From the NCBI RefSeq assembly GCF_004310425.1, contig NZ_SIUB01000005.1, forward strand, positions 124,001 through 188,000: DNA of 64,000 nt, read 5' to 3'. A program made the translations under genes and the position numbers. Every line of letters begins with the position of its first letter. Within the stretch, counting starts at the first letter, position 1. This document shows, piece after piece, positions 25,984 to 34,230 of the stretch. The stretch comes from Hansschlegelia quercus. GTDB taxonomy: Bacteria > Pseudomonadota > Alphaproteobacteria > Rhizobiales > Methylopilaceae. Below the pieces are notes generated by a model. The model saw only the letters and a program-made list of their open reading frames with translations, was not told the origin of the DNA and did not search any database.

Positions 25984-27475
25984 TCGCGAGCTCCCGTTCG
26001 TCGACCGAGCGCAGGGTGAAGGTGAATTTCGTGCCTCCGCCTGGAGGCGAGACGACGTTGAGCTTTCCGCCGTGGGCCTCCACGATCGTCCGGCAGATCG
26101 AAAGCCCGACGCCCATGCCGTTCGCCTTTGTGGTGACGAAGGGCTGGAACAGGCGTCCCGCGATCTCGGGCGAGATCCCGGGGCCGGTGTCGGCGACGCT
26201 GACCGCGTGCAGTCCGTCGGCGAGCGCCTCGGTCGCGATCTCCAACTCGCGACGCTCCGCGCCCTCCATCGCCTCGACGGCGTTCCGCATCAGGTTGAGC
26301 AGAACCTGCTGGATCTGGATGCGGTCGGCGAGAACGAGGTTCGCGGCCGGCTTGAAGCGGAACGACACGCGCACTCCCCGCTCCCTGGCGCCCACGAGGG
26401 CGAGCGCGGACGCTTCCTCGATCAGCCGCGGCAGCTCCTCGATGTGCCGCTCGCTTTCGCCGCGGGTGACGAAGTCGCGCAACCGTCGGATCACGTCTCC
26501 TGCGCGCAACGCCTGCTCGGCGGCCTCGTCCACCGCGCCGCGGAGCACAACCGCCTGCTCGCCCTCCATGCGCTCCAGCATCCGGCGGGAGCCCTTGAGG
26601 TAGTTCGTGATCGCCGTCAGCGGCTGGTTGATCTCGTGCGCAAGCGTCGAGGCCATTTCGCCCAGCGCGGTGAAGCGGGACATGTGGATGAGCTCGGACT
26701 GGATCTCCTGCAGCCGGGCCTCGGTCTGCTGCCGCTCGGTCAGGTCGCGGATGAAGCCGGTGAAGTAGCGCGCGCCGGCCGAGCGCATCTCGCCGACCGC
26801 GAGCTCCATCGGAAAAGTCGAGCCGTCCTTGCGCTCGCCGACCACGACGCGGCCGAGCCCGATGATCCGCCGCTCGCCGGTCTTGAGATAGCGGGCCATG
26901 TAGCCGTCATGCTGGGTCCGGTAGGGCTCCGGCATCAGCATGCTGATGTTGCGGCCGACGACCTCCTCCGGCTGGTAGCCGAACTGCCGGATCGCAGCGG
27001 CGCTGAAGGATCGCACGATCGCCTGCTCGTCGATCACGATCATGGCGTCCGGGATCGTCTCCAGGATCGAGCTGAGATGCGCCTCGCGCGCTCTCAGCGC
27101 CGTCTCCGACGCGAAGCTCTCGCTGACGTCGCGAACCGCCTGCGCATAGCCGACGACCTCGCCGCCGCCATCGCGGATCTCCGTTGCGGCCACCTCGGCA
27201 AGAAAGCGCGACCCGTCGGCCCTCGCAAGTTCGATCCGTTCTTGCGAGGGATCAATAGTCTCAAGGACGACCTCGGACCGCCGATCCTCGGGCGGACGGA
27301 GAGCGGAGACGTGCTGGCCGACGATGTCGCCCGCGCGCCATCCACAAACGCGTTCGGCGAACTCCGGCCAGGTCGTGATGCGCCCGGCGGCGTCCAGCGT
27401 GAACGCGGCCAGCCCGACCGAGGCGCGCGGCCCGATCGTCGTCCCGTGATTTTCGCCGTCCCGCGTGGCGCGCAT
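25973..27475 (-). CDS. fixL: FixL-type oxygen-sensing histidine kinase
   Basis: With ATG 27475 the product has 500 residues (family about 505). It has two PAS domains (about 20-118 and 132-250); the second carries the haem ligand His189 in [21 protein letters not shown], the FixL haem signature including its conserved Arg. The kinase core has His280 in [16 protein letters not shown] box [12 protein letters not shown], and G boxes ADTGPGI and [10 protein letters not shown]. No membrane helices are visible, so it is a soluble FixL. Oxygen bound to haem should inhibit it. The frame is open to 27580, but that would run over the FixK box, so the later ATG is preferred. The ribosome-binding site is weak. 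Confidence 0.92.
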   Translation of the reverse strand: MRATRDGENHGTTIGPRASVGLAAFTLDAAGRITTWPEFAERVCGWRAGDIVGQHVSALRPPEDRRSEVVLETIDPSQERIELARADGSRFLAEVAATEIRDGGGEVVGYAQAVRDVSESFASETALRAREAHLSSILETIPDAMIVIDEQAIVRSFSAAAIRQFGYQPEEVVGRNISMLMPEPYRTQHDGYMARYLKTGERRIIGLGRVVVGERKDGSTFPMELAVGEMRSAGARYFTGFIRDLTERQQTEARLQEIQSELIHMSRFTALGEMASTLAHEINQPLTAITNYLKGSRRMLERMEGEQAVVLRGAVDEAAEQALRAGDVIRRLRDFVTRGESERHIEELPRLIEEASALALVGARERGVRVSFRFKPAANLVLADRIQIQQVLLNLMRNAVEAMEGAERRELEIATEALADGLHAVSVADTGPGISPEIAGRLFQPFVTTKANGMGVGLSICRTIVEAHGGKLNVVSPPGGGTKFTFTLRSVDERELANGE

Positions 27476-27526
27476 GCCCGGACGTATAGCGGCTTCGAGG
27501 GCATTCCCGAAACGGCGCCGCGGGAC

Positions 27527-27540
27527 TTGAGCAGGATCAA
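27527..27540 (+). promoter_or_regulatory. FixK/FNR box upstream of usp-hemN
   Basis: TTGAG-CAGG-ATCAA matches nine of the ten defined positions of the FixK/FNR consensus TTGAT-N4-ATCAA. Its centre is 64 bases before the usp ATG, which allows a class II promoter (centre near -41.5) with a leader of about 23 bases. It lies between divergent fixL and usp. Confidence 0.7.
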
Positions 27541-27597
27541 AGCGCCGCAGCGGCTTTCGGCGGACGGTTCCTCCACACATCCGAGAGGAGACGGAGC

Positions 27598-28425
27598 ATG
27601 ACCCGACCGATCGCTGGCTCGCCGTCCTATGCGAGCGTGATGGCGCATTTCGACCTTTCGCCTTACGCGGCGCAGCGTGGCCGGCTCGCCGCGTCGCTCG
27701 CGGACATGTTCGGCGCCCGCATGATCGGCGTCGCGGCCGAGCAGATCATCATGCAGATCACCGGCGAGACCGGCTACGGCGCCGACGATGAACGGCAGCG
27801 CGTCGAACGGAACCTCGAAAGTGCGCACGGAACCTTTCTCGACGTCGTCGGCTCGCGCAACGACGTCGAATGGCGCGCCTGCGTTCATGCGCCGGACCGC
27901 CATGTCGTCGAGCAGGCGCGCGGCGCCGACATCGTCGTCGTCGGTAGGCGGGCGTCCTACGACCATGGCGATCCGGCGCTCGGCGTCTCGCCCGGCTACG
28001 TCGTCATGGAATGCGGCCGACCCGTCCTTGTCGTGCCGCCCGAGACCGAGACCCTGTCGACCAAGTCGGTGGTCGTCGGCTGGAAGGACACGCGCGAGGC
28101 GAGGCGTGCGGTCTTCGACGCGCTTCCCCTGCTCGTGCGCGCCGGCGAAGTCGTCGTCGTCGCCGCCACCTCGTCCTTCCGGGACGAAGGCGCGGAGGAC
28201 GTCGCCGCATGGCTCGCGCGCCACGGCGCCAATAGCCGGCCGCTGGTGCGGGCCGGAGAGCTGTCATCCGTCGCGGAAGAACTGCTCGACGTCGCAGACG
28301 ACCTCGGCGCGGGGCTCGTCGTCTCCGGCGCCTATGGTCACAGCCGCACCCGCGAATGGATCTTCGGCGGCGCGACGAGGGACCTGCTCGAAACCGCCTC
28401 GATCCCCCTCCTGCTCTCGCACTGA
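27598..28425 (+). CDS. tandem-domain universal stress protein
   Basis: A 275-residue protein with two Usp-like Rossmann domains (about 12-145 and 155-275). The second domain ends in the conserved [25 protein letters not shown], and the VVVG..A nucleotide-loop residues are present in both halves. Tandem Usp proteins are typical of FixK/anaerobic regulons. ATG 27598 is preceded by GAGAGGAGACGGAGC. It starts a short operon with hemN (48-base gap) behind a FixK box, so low-oxygen induction is likely. Function of the individual protein is unknown. Confidence 0.88.
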   Translation: MTRPIAGSPSYASVMAHFDLSPYAAQRGRLAASLADMFGARMIGVAAEQIIMQITGETGYGADDERQRVERNLESAHGTFLDVVGSRNDVEWRACVHAPDRHVVEQARGADIVVVGRRASYDHGDPALGVSPGYVVMECGRPVLVVPPETETLSTKSVVVGWKDTREARRAVFDALPLLVRAGEVVVVAATSSFRDEGAEDVAAWLARHGANSRPLVRAGELSSVAEELLDVADDLGAGLVVSGAYGHSRTREWIFGGATRDLLETASIPLLLSH

Positions 28426-28473
28426 AGCTTCGCGAGAAGCCGCGGCCGGACATCGAAAAGCAGAGACCGACGC

Positions 28474-29823
28474 ATGATCCCGCTTCGACTATCGGAACTC
28501 GTGCGTCGGTCCGCGCCACGCTACACGTCGTATCCGACGGCGCCGCAGTTCGGGCCAGCCGTAGGGCCGCAGGACTACGACGGATGGCTCCGCGGACTTA
28601 AGGGCGAGAGCGCTTCGGCCTCGCTCTACCTCCACGTCCCGTTCTGCCGGTCGATCTGCCATTACTGCGCCTGCACGACCAAGGCGACGCGCCGCGACGA
28701 GCCGATCATCGCTTATGCGGACAGGCTGCGCCGGGAGATCGCGCTCGTCGCCGATCGGACGGGACCGCTGCGGGTCTCCCATATCCATTGGGGCGGCGGC
28801 ACGCCGAACCTGCTGCCGCCCGACGTCTTCGACCAGCTCGTGGCGGAGCTCTGCGACCGCTTCGACGTCCGACCGGACGCGGAACACGCGATCGAGCTCG
28901 ACCCGCGCTGGGTCACCCGCGAGAGCGCCCGCCGGCTGAAGGCGAGCGGCGTGACGCGCGCGAGCCTCGGCGTGCAGGATTTCGACGAGGGGGTGCAGCG
29001 CGCCATCGGTCGTCCGCAACCCTATTCCGTCGTGCAATCCGCGATCTCGGCGCTCCGCTCGGCGGGCGTCGACGGGCTGAACCTCGACCTGATCTACGGT
29101 CTTCCAGGCCAGACGATGCGATCTGTCCGCCTCACCGCGCGCCTCGCTGCGTTCCTGGGCCCGGACAGGATCTCGCTGTTCGGCTACGCGCATGTTCCCT
29201 GGTTGCGGGCGAACCAGCGGCTGATCGACGACGCGGCGCTTCCGGATTCCGCCGCGAGGTTCGATCTCGCAGAGACTGCGCGCGAGACGCTGCTGGAGGC
29301 TGGCTATGTCGCGGTCGGCATCGATCACTTCGCGAAGCCGAAGGACGCACTCCGCCGCGCGGCGCAGAAGGGGACGCTGCGCCGCAATTTTCAGGGCTAC
29401 ACGACCGACCGGTCCGACGTCCTGATCGGCTTCGGCCCCTCGGCCGTCGGGCGGCTGCGCGAAGGCTACGTCCAGAACGCCGCCGACGCTGCGGGCTGGG
29501 CAGGCGCGATCGACGCCGGCCGCTTCGCGACGGTCAAGGGACGCGCGCTGACGCCGGAAGACCGCCTGCGGGCGGAAATCATCGAGAAGCTGATGTGCGG
29601 ATTCGAGGTCGACCTCGGAGCGACCGCGGCCGCGCATGGCTTCAAGCCCGCCATCTTCGCGGACGACCTCGAGAAGCTCGGGAAATTGGCCGAGCAGGAG
29701 TTCGTCCGCATCGATGGCTGGCGCGTCACGATCGCCAAGGACGCCCCTGCCCTCGCCCGTATCGTGGCGAGCGCGTTCGACGCCTATCTCGGCGCCGCCG
29801 CGCGGCATTCGCTGGTGGTTTGA
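28474..29823 (+). CDS. hemN: oxygen-independent coproporphyrinogen III oxidase
   Basis: A 449-residue radical-SAM enzyme that decarboxylates coproporphyrinogen III to protoporphyrinogen IX without oxygen, in the cytoplasm. The cluster motif is CRSICHYCAC (Cys58, 62, 65, 67, C-x3-C-x2-C-x-C) characteristic of true HemN, preceded by YLHVPFC and followed by IHWGGGTPNLL. The N terminus PRYTSYPTAPQF is also HemN-specific and separates it from HemW. C-terminal HemN domain at about 365-440. Its position behind a FixK box fits haem synthesis under low oxygen, needed for respiration. Confidence 0.94.
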   Translation: MIPLRLSELVRRSAPRYTSYPTAPQFGPAVGPQDYDGWLRGLKGESASASLYLHVPFCRSICHYCACTTKATRRDEPIIAYADRLRREIALVADRTGPLRVSHIHWGGGTPNLLPPDVFDQLVAELCDRFDVRPDAEHAIELDPRWVTRESARRLKASGVTRASLGVQDFDEGVQRAIGRPQPYSVVQSAISALRSAGVDGLNLDLIYGLPGQTMRSVRLTARLAAFLGPDRISLFGYAHVPWLRANQRLIDDAALPDSAARFDLAETARETLLEAGYVAVGIDHFAKPKDALRRAAQKGTLRRNFQGYTTDRSDVLIGFGPSAVGRLREGYVQNAADAAGWAGAIDAGRFATVKGRALTPEDRLRAEIIEKLMCGFEVDLGATAAAHGFKPAIFADDLEKLGKLAEQEFVRIDGWRVTIAKDAPALARIVASAFDAYLGAAARHSLVV

Positions 29824-29901
29824 TCGTCCTCGATCGTTCAGCCAGCACGCCTCCGTGAGACCACCGTTCGGCGATCCGCATTGTACTTTTGACCAATGTG
29901 T

Positions 29902-29915
29902 TTGATGCAGGTCAA
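29902..29915 (+). promoter_or_regulatory. FixK/FNR box upstream of ompW
   Basis: TTGAT-GCAG-GTCAA matches nine of ten consensus positions. Its centre lies 73-74 bases before the chosen ompW start; with a class II promoter the leader would be about 32 bases. FNR control of ompW is known in enterobacteria, which strengthens the call. Confidence 0.72.
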
Positions 29916-29981
29916 CGCGGTGAGCCGCAGCGCCGCCTAACCTTCAAGGACGGAATAAGTCCGTTTCTGAAGGGGGTTAAC

Positions 29982-30650
29982 GTGAAGTCGCTCTACGCCT
30001 TGTCCGCCGCGTTGCTCGCGTCGGCGTCGCTTGCGGGACAAGCCCGCGCCGCCGACATCCCTGAATCGCCGAGCTTCGTCGCCGCTTCTCCGTCGGACTG
30101 GAGCCGGTTCATGATCCGCGTCCGCGCCATCGGTCTGCTGACCGATTCGTCGGCCAAGCTGAACATCGCGGGAAGCGCCCACGTCTCCTACGACGTGATG
30201 CCGGAGATCGACTTCAGCTACTTCTTCACGCCGAATCTGGCGGTCGAAGTGATCTGCTGCGCGTCCCACCACAAGATCAGGGGCCGTGGGGCGATCGACG
30301 GCTTGAAGATCGGCGACGCCTGGGTGATCCCGGCGACAGTCACGGCGCAGTATCACTTCACCGGTTTCGGCGCGTTCAAGCCTTATGTCGGCGTCGGCGT
30401 GAACTACTCGATCTACTTCAACGAGGACAGCGGTCCGGGCCTGTCGCATCTCAAGCTCAAGAACTCCGTCGGCCCCGCCGCTCAGGTCGGCTTCGACTAC
30501 ATGTTCAACGAGCATTGGGGCGTGAACTTCGACGTCAAGAAGATCTATATGCAGCCGAAGATCAGGCTGACGGCTGGCGGCGCCGACGTGCGCGGCAAGG
30601 CCAAGATCAACCCCTGGGTGACCGGCGTCGGCGTGACCTATCGCTTCTGA
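29982..30650 (+). CDS. ompW: OmpW-family outer membrane protein
   Basis: A 222-residue small outer-membrane beta barrel. A GTG start was chosen because AGGGGG precedes it by six bases and the signal peptide follows directly (hydrophobic 5-20, cut near ARA-AD). The mature part has FMIRVRAIGLL, a TVTAQYHFTGFGAFKPYVGVGVNY strand pair and a terminal VGVTYRF ending in Phe, as outer membrane proteins require. OmpW forms a narrow hydrophobic channel; its role is unsettled. The frame opens earlier at 29889, but that would include the FixK box. Confidence 0.88.
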   Translation: MKSLYALSAALLASASLAGQARAADIPESPSFVAASPSDWSRFMIRVRAIGLLTDSSAKLNIAGSAHVSYDVMPEIDFSYFFTPNLAVEVICCASHHKIRGRGAIDGLKIGDAWVIPATVTAQYHFTGFGAFKPYVGVGVNYSIYFNEDSGPGLSHLKLKNSVGPAAQVGFDYMFNEHWGVNFDVKKIYMQPKIRLTAGGADVRGKAKINPWVTGVGVTYRF

Positions 30651-31846
30651 CCGTCTGCCCGGGACGCGCGCGGCGATTGAAGGCGCAGCCCATGACCAAG
30701 AAACTTCTGGTCGCCTTCAACGCCGCCTAGTCCACGGCGAAGATCGGCCTGTTCGCCTGGAACGAACGGTCCCGCGGCGCGACGTCAAGGAGCGATCGAC
30801 GTCAGCCGGCCGGCGCTGACCTTCCACCTCGTCGAGGGGCCGAAGGTCTTCGACGCGAAGCCCGGCGAGCATTCCGACTCGCAACTGTGACAACGTAGTG
30901 TAACGGAACGCTAGCCCGTCGCTGTGTCAGCGTGGCGTTCCGCCCGGGATGGCCGATCGGCCCTGCTCATCGCCGCGACTGCGTCGATCGCGCCTCGCGG
31001 AGTGAGCTTCCAGCGGTCCAGTTAGCCTGGGACCAGTCCGCACAACTGTCTCATGTAATCGCGCTGTGGAAGGTTAGGTCAGCGGTGGCTGAGAGCAATC
31101 GGCGCTCCGGCTGGCCTGCAAAAGCCCTAAAACTTTGCTTCTTCGAAGATCAAGGTCCGTCCCCCATGCAGCGAGGAAACGCAATGGCCGAACACAAGCG
31201 AGCCAGCCTTAAGCACGCAGCGACCGTCCTGGAGAAAGTGCGCTTCCGTGCGTTGCGCGCCCCGCGCTAGGCAAGCGTTATGACCTGAATAATGCTCACG
31301 CCGCAGCCACTTACGTCAAGCCATACTGACCTGAGACGACGCCGATCCACGAGGTCGCCTTCGCGGCGTTTGTCCGGCTTCCGGTGCTGGCGCTTAGCGC
31401 TTCCGGCTTTTCCTCGCTTATCGATCGCGGTGGCAGCGATCAGGCCAAGCAGTTCGCGGGTCGGAGGACGATCGGCCTGGTTCGCCATCAGCCGAATCCG
31501 GGCGGACCCACAAACGGCCGTAGACGTTCGAGCTCCCTCGCGAAAGCAAGCGTCGATAGAGTTGATATTTTATCTGTAGGAGCTGGATGGAAACGGGCGA
31601 TGAAAGCGTCCCCTCTCCGTCAGAGCCAAGCTGCAAGAGCGCGCAAACGCCTCGAAAACATCGTCCGGCTTAGGCGATGCGAGAAGCCGCTTCTACAAAG
31701 AAGCGCGAACTCCGCGGGAGACACATTTCTCGACCTGCGGAAGTTCTCGCAAGACCGGCCGATCCCCGGCTTGCAAGCGCATCATGGCGCGGTTCGTTCG
31801 TCCGCTGACGACGGAGCGGCAAGCCAGCTCCGTCGTCAGCGCGCGT
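30651..31846. other. 1.2-kb region without a convincing gene, with decayed fragments
   Basis: No frame has a recognisable family. Around 30800-30889 the plus strand reads a gene-like tail (LTFHLVEGPKVFDAKPGEHS) ending at a TGA, with no start and stops upstream, which looks like the 3' remnant of a lost gene. A 28-codon frame at 31184-31270 has GCGAGGAAAC before its ATG and could be a mini-protein. A 73-codon minus-strand frame at 31267-31488 lacks any support. Overall the stretch looks like neutral or eroded sequence. Confidence 0.45.
31804..31840 (-). terminator. 14-bp perfect hairpin after the small membrane protein gene
   Basis: GCTGACGACGGAGC (31804-31817) pairs perfectly with 31827-31840 across a nine-base loop. 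It lies six bases past the stop of the minus-strand gene. No T-run follows, so it may be a terminator or a 3' stabilising structure. Confidence 0.55.
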
Positions 31847-32248
31847 TCAGTTCGCCTCTGAGGCGGTCGCTTTCACCGTCTTGCGAACGGGCGCCTTGCG
31901 CTTCGGCGCGACCGCGATCTCGTCCCCGAGAGTCTCGTCGCTCGACTTGCGCGCCTCGACCGCGTCGAAAGCGGCGTCGGCGCCGTCCTCGAAGCCGCGG
32001 CGAAGCGCATTCCCGGCGGGCAGAAGCTCTTTCAGGAAGACCGCGCCGAAGACGAGGCCGAAGGACAGGCCATAGGCCGTCTTGTAGGCGCCGACGCCGG
32101 CGACCTCGCCAGTCTTGGCCGCCGCCGACTTCACCGAAGCGCCGGCGGTCGCGCCCGCGGCGCTGACATATTCGGCGGCGGTCTCGAGCGCGTCGCCGAG
32201 GGATGAGAAGGTATTGCGCTCGGAGGTGGCGAGAGCGGTGTCAGACAT
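31847..32248 (-). CDS. small Ala-rich protein with one possible membrane helix, paralogue A
   Basis: A 133-residue protein I cannot assign to a named family. Layout: NTFSSLGDALETAAEYVS start, Ala/Gly/Thr-rich helix to about 50, GAYKTAYGLSFG leading into a hydrophobic stretch ending in LKELLP (about 53-76), an RRGFEDGADAAFDAVEAR helix, then a Lys/Arg/Ala-rich tail. It is clearly paralogous to the protein at 37217-37645; both sit on the minus strand beside P-type ATPase genes. The plan recalls mycobacterial PacL/DUF1490 chaperones of P-ATPases (a helix with Ala/Glu repeats next to a membrane segment), but that similarity is structural impression only. Confidence 0.7.
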   Translation of the reverse strand: MSDTALATSERNTFSSLGDALETAAEYVSAAGATAGASVKSAAAKTGEVAGVGAYKTAYGLSFGLVFGAVFLKELLPAGNALRRGFEDGADAAFDAVEARKSSDETLGDEIAVAPKRKAPVRKTVKATASEAN

Positions 32249-32332
32249 CTGGATGTGACCTTTCTTCAGGCTTTTCCGCGACGGCGTTGCTGCCGGGACG
32301 TTTGGAGACGGAGAGCGAGGCGCGCGCTGCGT

Positions 32333-33829
32333 TCAGGCCAGGCGCTCCGCGCCGGCGCCGAACTGAAGCTGAACGTCGGCGACGGCGCCTCTGACGTCGG
32401 AGATCATCCTCGGCCGGCGGATGCGTTCGGCCAGCAGCCATGCGGCGCCGACCGCCATGTATCCGAGAAAGATCGACGCGAGGACGGAGTTGGTGTGATC
32501 GATCGGCGGGAACAAAGCGCTTCCCGGCAGGCCGACCGTGCCGAGCAGCGGCAGGGCCATGAACGCCACGCCGCCAACCGAATAGGCCACCGCGCGCGCC
32601 GACAGCTTACCGATCGACTGCAGATAGAGCGGGGCCGCGACCGTGATCAGGATGTAGACCAGGATAAAGCCGAAGCTGCACAGCGTGCCGAAATAACCCT
32701 GCGCGTCGAACGGCGTGACGCCGGCCATATAGATGGCCGCGGGCGCAGCGAAGGTGATCGCCGCCGAGACCGCCACCGCGATATGAGGCGTCCGGTTGGT
32801 TTCGTGGGCCTCGCCGAGCGCCTCGAAGAACAGCCCGTGGCGCGCCATCGAGAAGATGATGCGGGCGGTCGAATTGATGGCGGCAAGCGTGCAGGCGAAG
32901 AAGCTGAGAGCCACGCCGATGGTGATGATCGTGCCGAGCGGACCCCAGCCGAGGCTGGACGCGAGGTAGTTCAGCGGCGCTTCGGAGGTCGCGAGCGATT
33001 CCGGCGCGCCGTGGAACCCCAGCACAACCACATAGGCCATGAAGATGAAGACGATTCCGGAGAACAGGACGCTGTGCGTGACCGCGCGGGGGATCGACTT
33101 CAGCGGATTCTTGGCCTCCGCGCCGAGCGAACTCGCGCTCTCGAAGCCGGAAAAGCCAAAGACCACGAGGACCACGCCGACCAGGATCCCGCTCGGGGTG
33201 CCGCCCTCAAGCCGGAACTGAGCGGCGTCCACTTCGAAGCCGTGGCTCGACCAGATGATGATTCCGAGCACGACGATGGAGATGAGAGCGACGACCTCGA
33301 AAACCAGCATCGTCTTGGCGGAGAGCTGGATGTTGCGCATCGCGATCCAGCAAGACGCCGCCGCGCCGCCCGCGAACCAGACGAGCATCGGCGCATGCAA
33401 TCCGGCCGCCTGCTGGAGAAGGACGTCGCCGACGATCGCGAAGCCGCAGAGCGTCGACATGCCCGTCAGAATATATGCGAAAACGAGCGCCCATCCCCCG
33501 AGGATGCCGGCGGTCGGGCCGAGGCCCTGGACAATGTAGCTGTAGAGCGAGCCCGGCGACGCCGAGCGCGTGGTGAACTGGTTGACGTTGAGGCTGACCA
33601 GCACGAGGCCGAGCATCCCGAGCGCAAAGCTCAGCCAGGCGCCGTTGCCGGCGGACGCGAAGATGAGGCCGAGAATGGCGGCAGGGACGGTCGACGGCGC
33701 GATGACCGACACCGACTGGGCGAGGACTTCCGGATAGGAAAGACACGAGCGGCGAAGTTCCGTGGGAGCTTCCTGGGTGGATCCGCCTTCAAATCCATTC
33801 TGATCCGAATAAGCCGCCCGTGATGTCAT
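32333..33829 (-). CDS. APC-family amino acid permease
   Basis: A 498-residue transporter with about 12 hydrophobic helices. The first helix region (LAQSVSVIAPSTVPAAILG) has the APC signature, and helix 6 carries FGFSGFESASSLGAEAKNP, the substrate-site motif of this superfamily. The substrate is not readable; it may be an amino acid or amine. It lies on the same strand as paralogue A (84 bases downstream) and 401 bases from the P-ATPase stop, so it may or may not belong to that island. Confidence 0.87.
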   Translation of the reverse strand: MTSRAAYSDQNGFEGGSTQEAPTELRRSCLSYPEVLAQSVSVIAPSTVPAAILGLIFASAGNGAWLSFALGMLGLVLVSLNVNQFTTRSASPGSLYSYIVQGLGPTAGILGGWALVFAYILTGMSTLCGFAIVGDVLLQQAAGLHAPMLVWFAGGAAASCWIAMRNIQLSAKTMLVFEVVALISIVVLGIIIWSSHGFEVDAAQFRLEGGTPSGILVGVVLVVFGFSGFESASSLGAEAKNPLKSIPRAVTHSVLFSGIVFIFMAYVVVLGFHGAPESLATSEAPLNYLASSLGWGPLGTIITIGVALSFFACTLAAINSTARIIFSMARHGLFFEALGEAHETNRTPHIAVAVSAAITFAAPAAIYMAGVTPFDAQGYFGTLCSFGFILVYILITVAAPLYLQSIGKLSARAVAYSVGGVAFMALPLLGTVGLPGSALFPPIDHTNSVLASIFLGYMAVGAAWLLAERIRRPRMISDVRGAVADVQLQFGAGAERLA

Positions 33830-34230
33830 GATGCCGTTGCGCCTCTCGTAAGTTCCGGTTGCTTATCGATCCCGCTCTTGGATCGCCTATGTGCTGGTCG
33901 CTTGAACCCCGGCTTGTCGCACAACTGCCGGACGCGCCGGCGAGGCGCTGAGGCGGCATGCAGTCTTGCGGATGCTCTTCGTCGACGCGGCTTCGGAGCG
34001 CGGCCGACATCGTCACTAACCTGACACATCATGCAGTGCGACTACGGATTTCGCAATGCAGTGCTGCAAAAAAAATCCTTCTAACTCACTGAGAGTAAAA
34101 AGAATTCTATAAGTCTACTAGGAGTATGCTCTTTCTTGACGAGCCTCCGGCTGCTGCGTTGCACCTGAGCAAGGCGTGCATCGATGCGTCAGGTCGGTGG
34201 CCGGCGCGGCGCGGCAGCGCCACGCGGTCC
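33830..34230. other. 401-base intergenic region with an A/T-rich stretch
   Basis: No credible gene. Bases 34060-34130 are unusually A/T-rich for this DNA (a run of eight A, then AATTCTATAAG), and probably carry promoter or terminator signals between the P-ATPase and the permease. I could not fix a promoter on either strand. Confidence 0.4.

Noticed and set aside
26072-27601. Long plus-strand frame antisense to fixL
   Set aside because: The haem and kinase motifs are on the minus strand; the mirror frame shows nothing.
32255-33823. Long plus-strand frame antisense to the APC permease
   Set aside because: Same antisense artefact; the permease reading is unambiguous.
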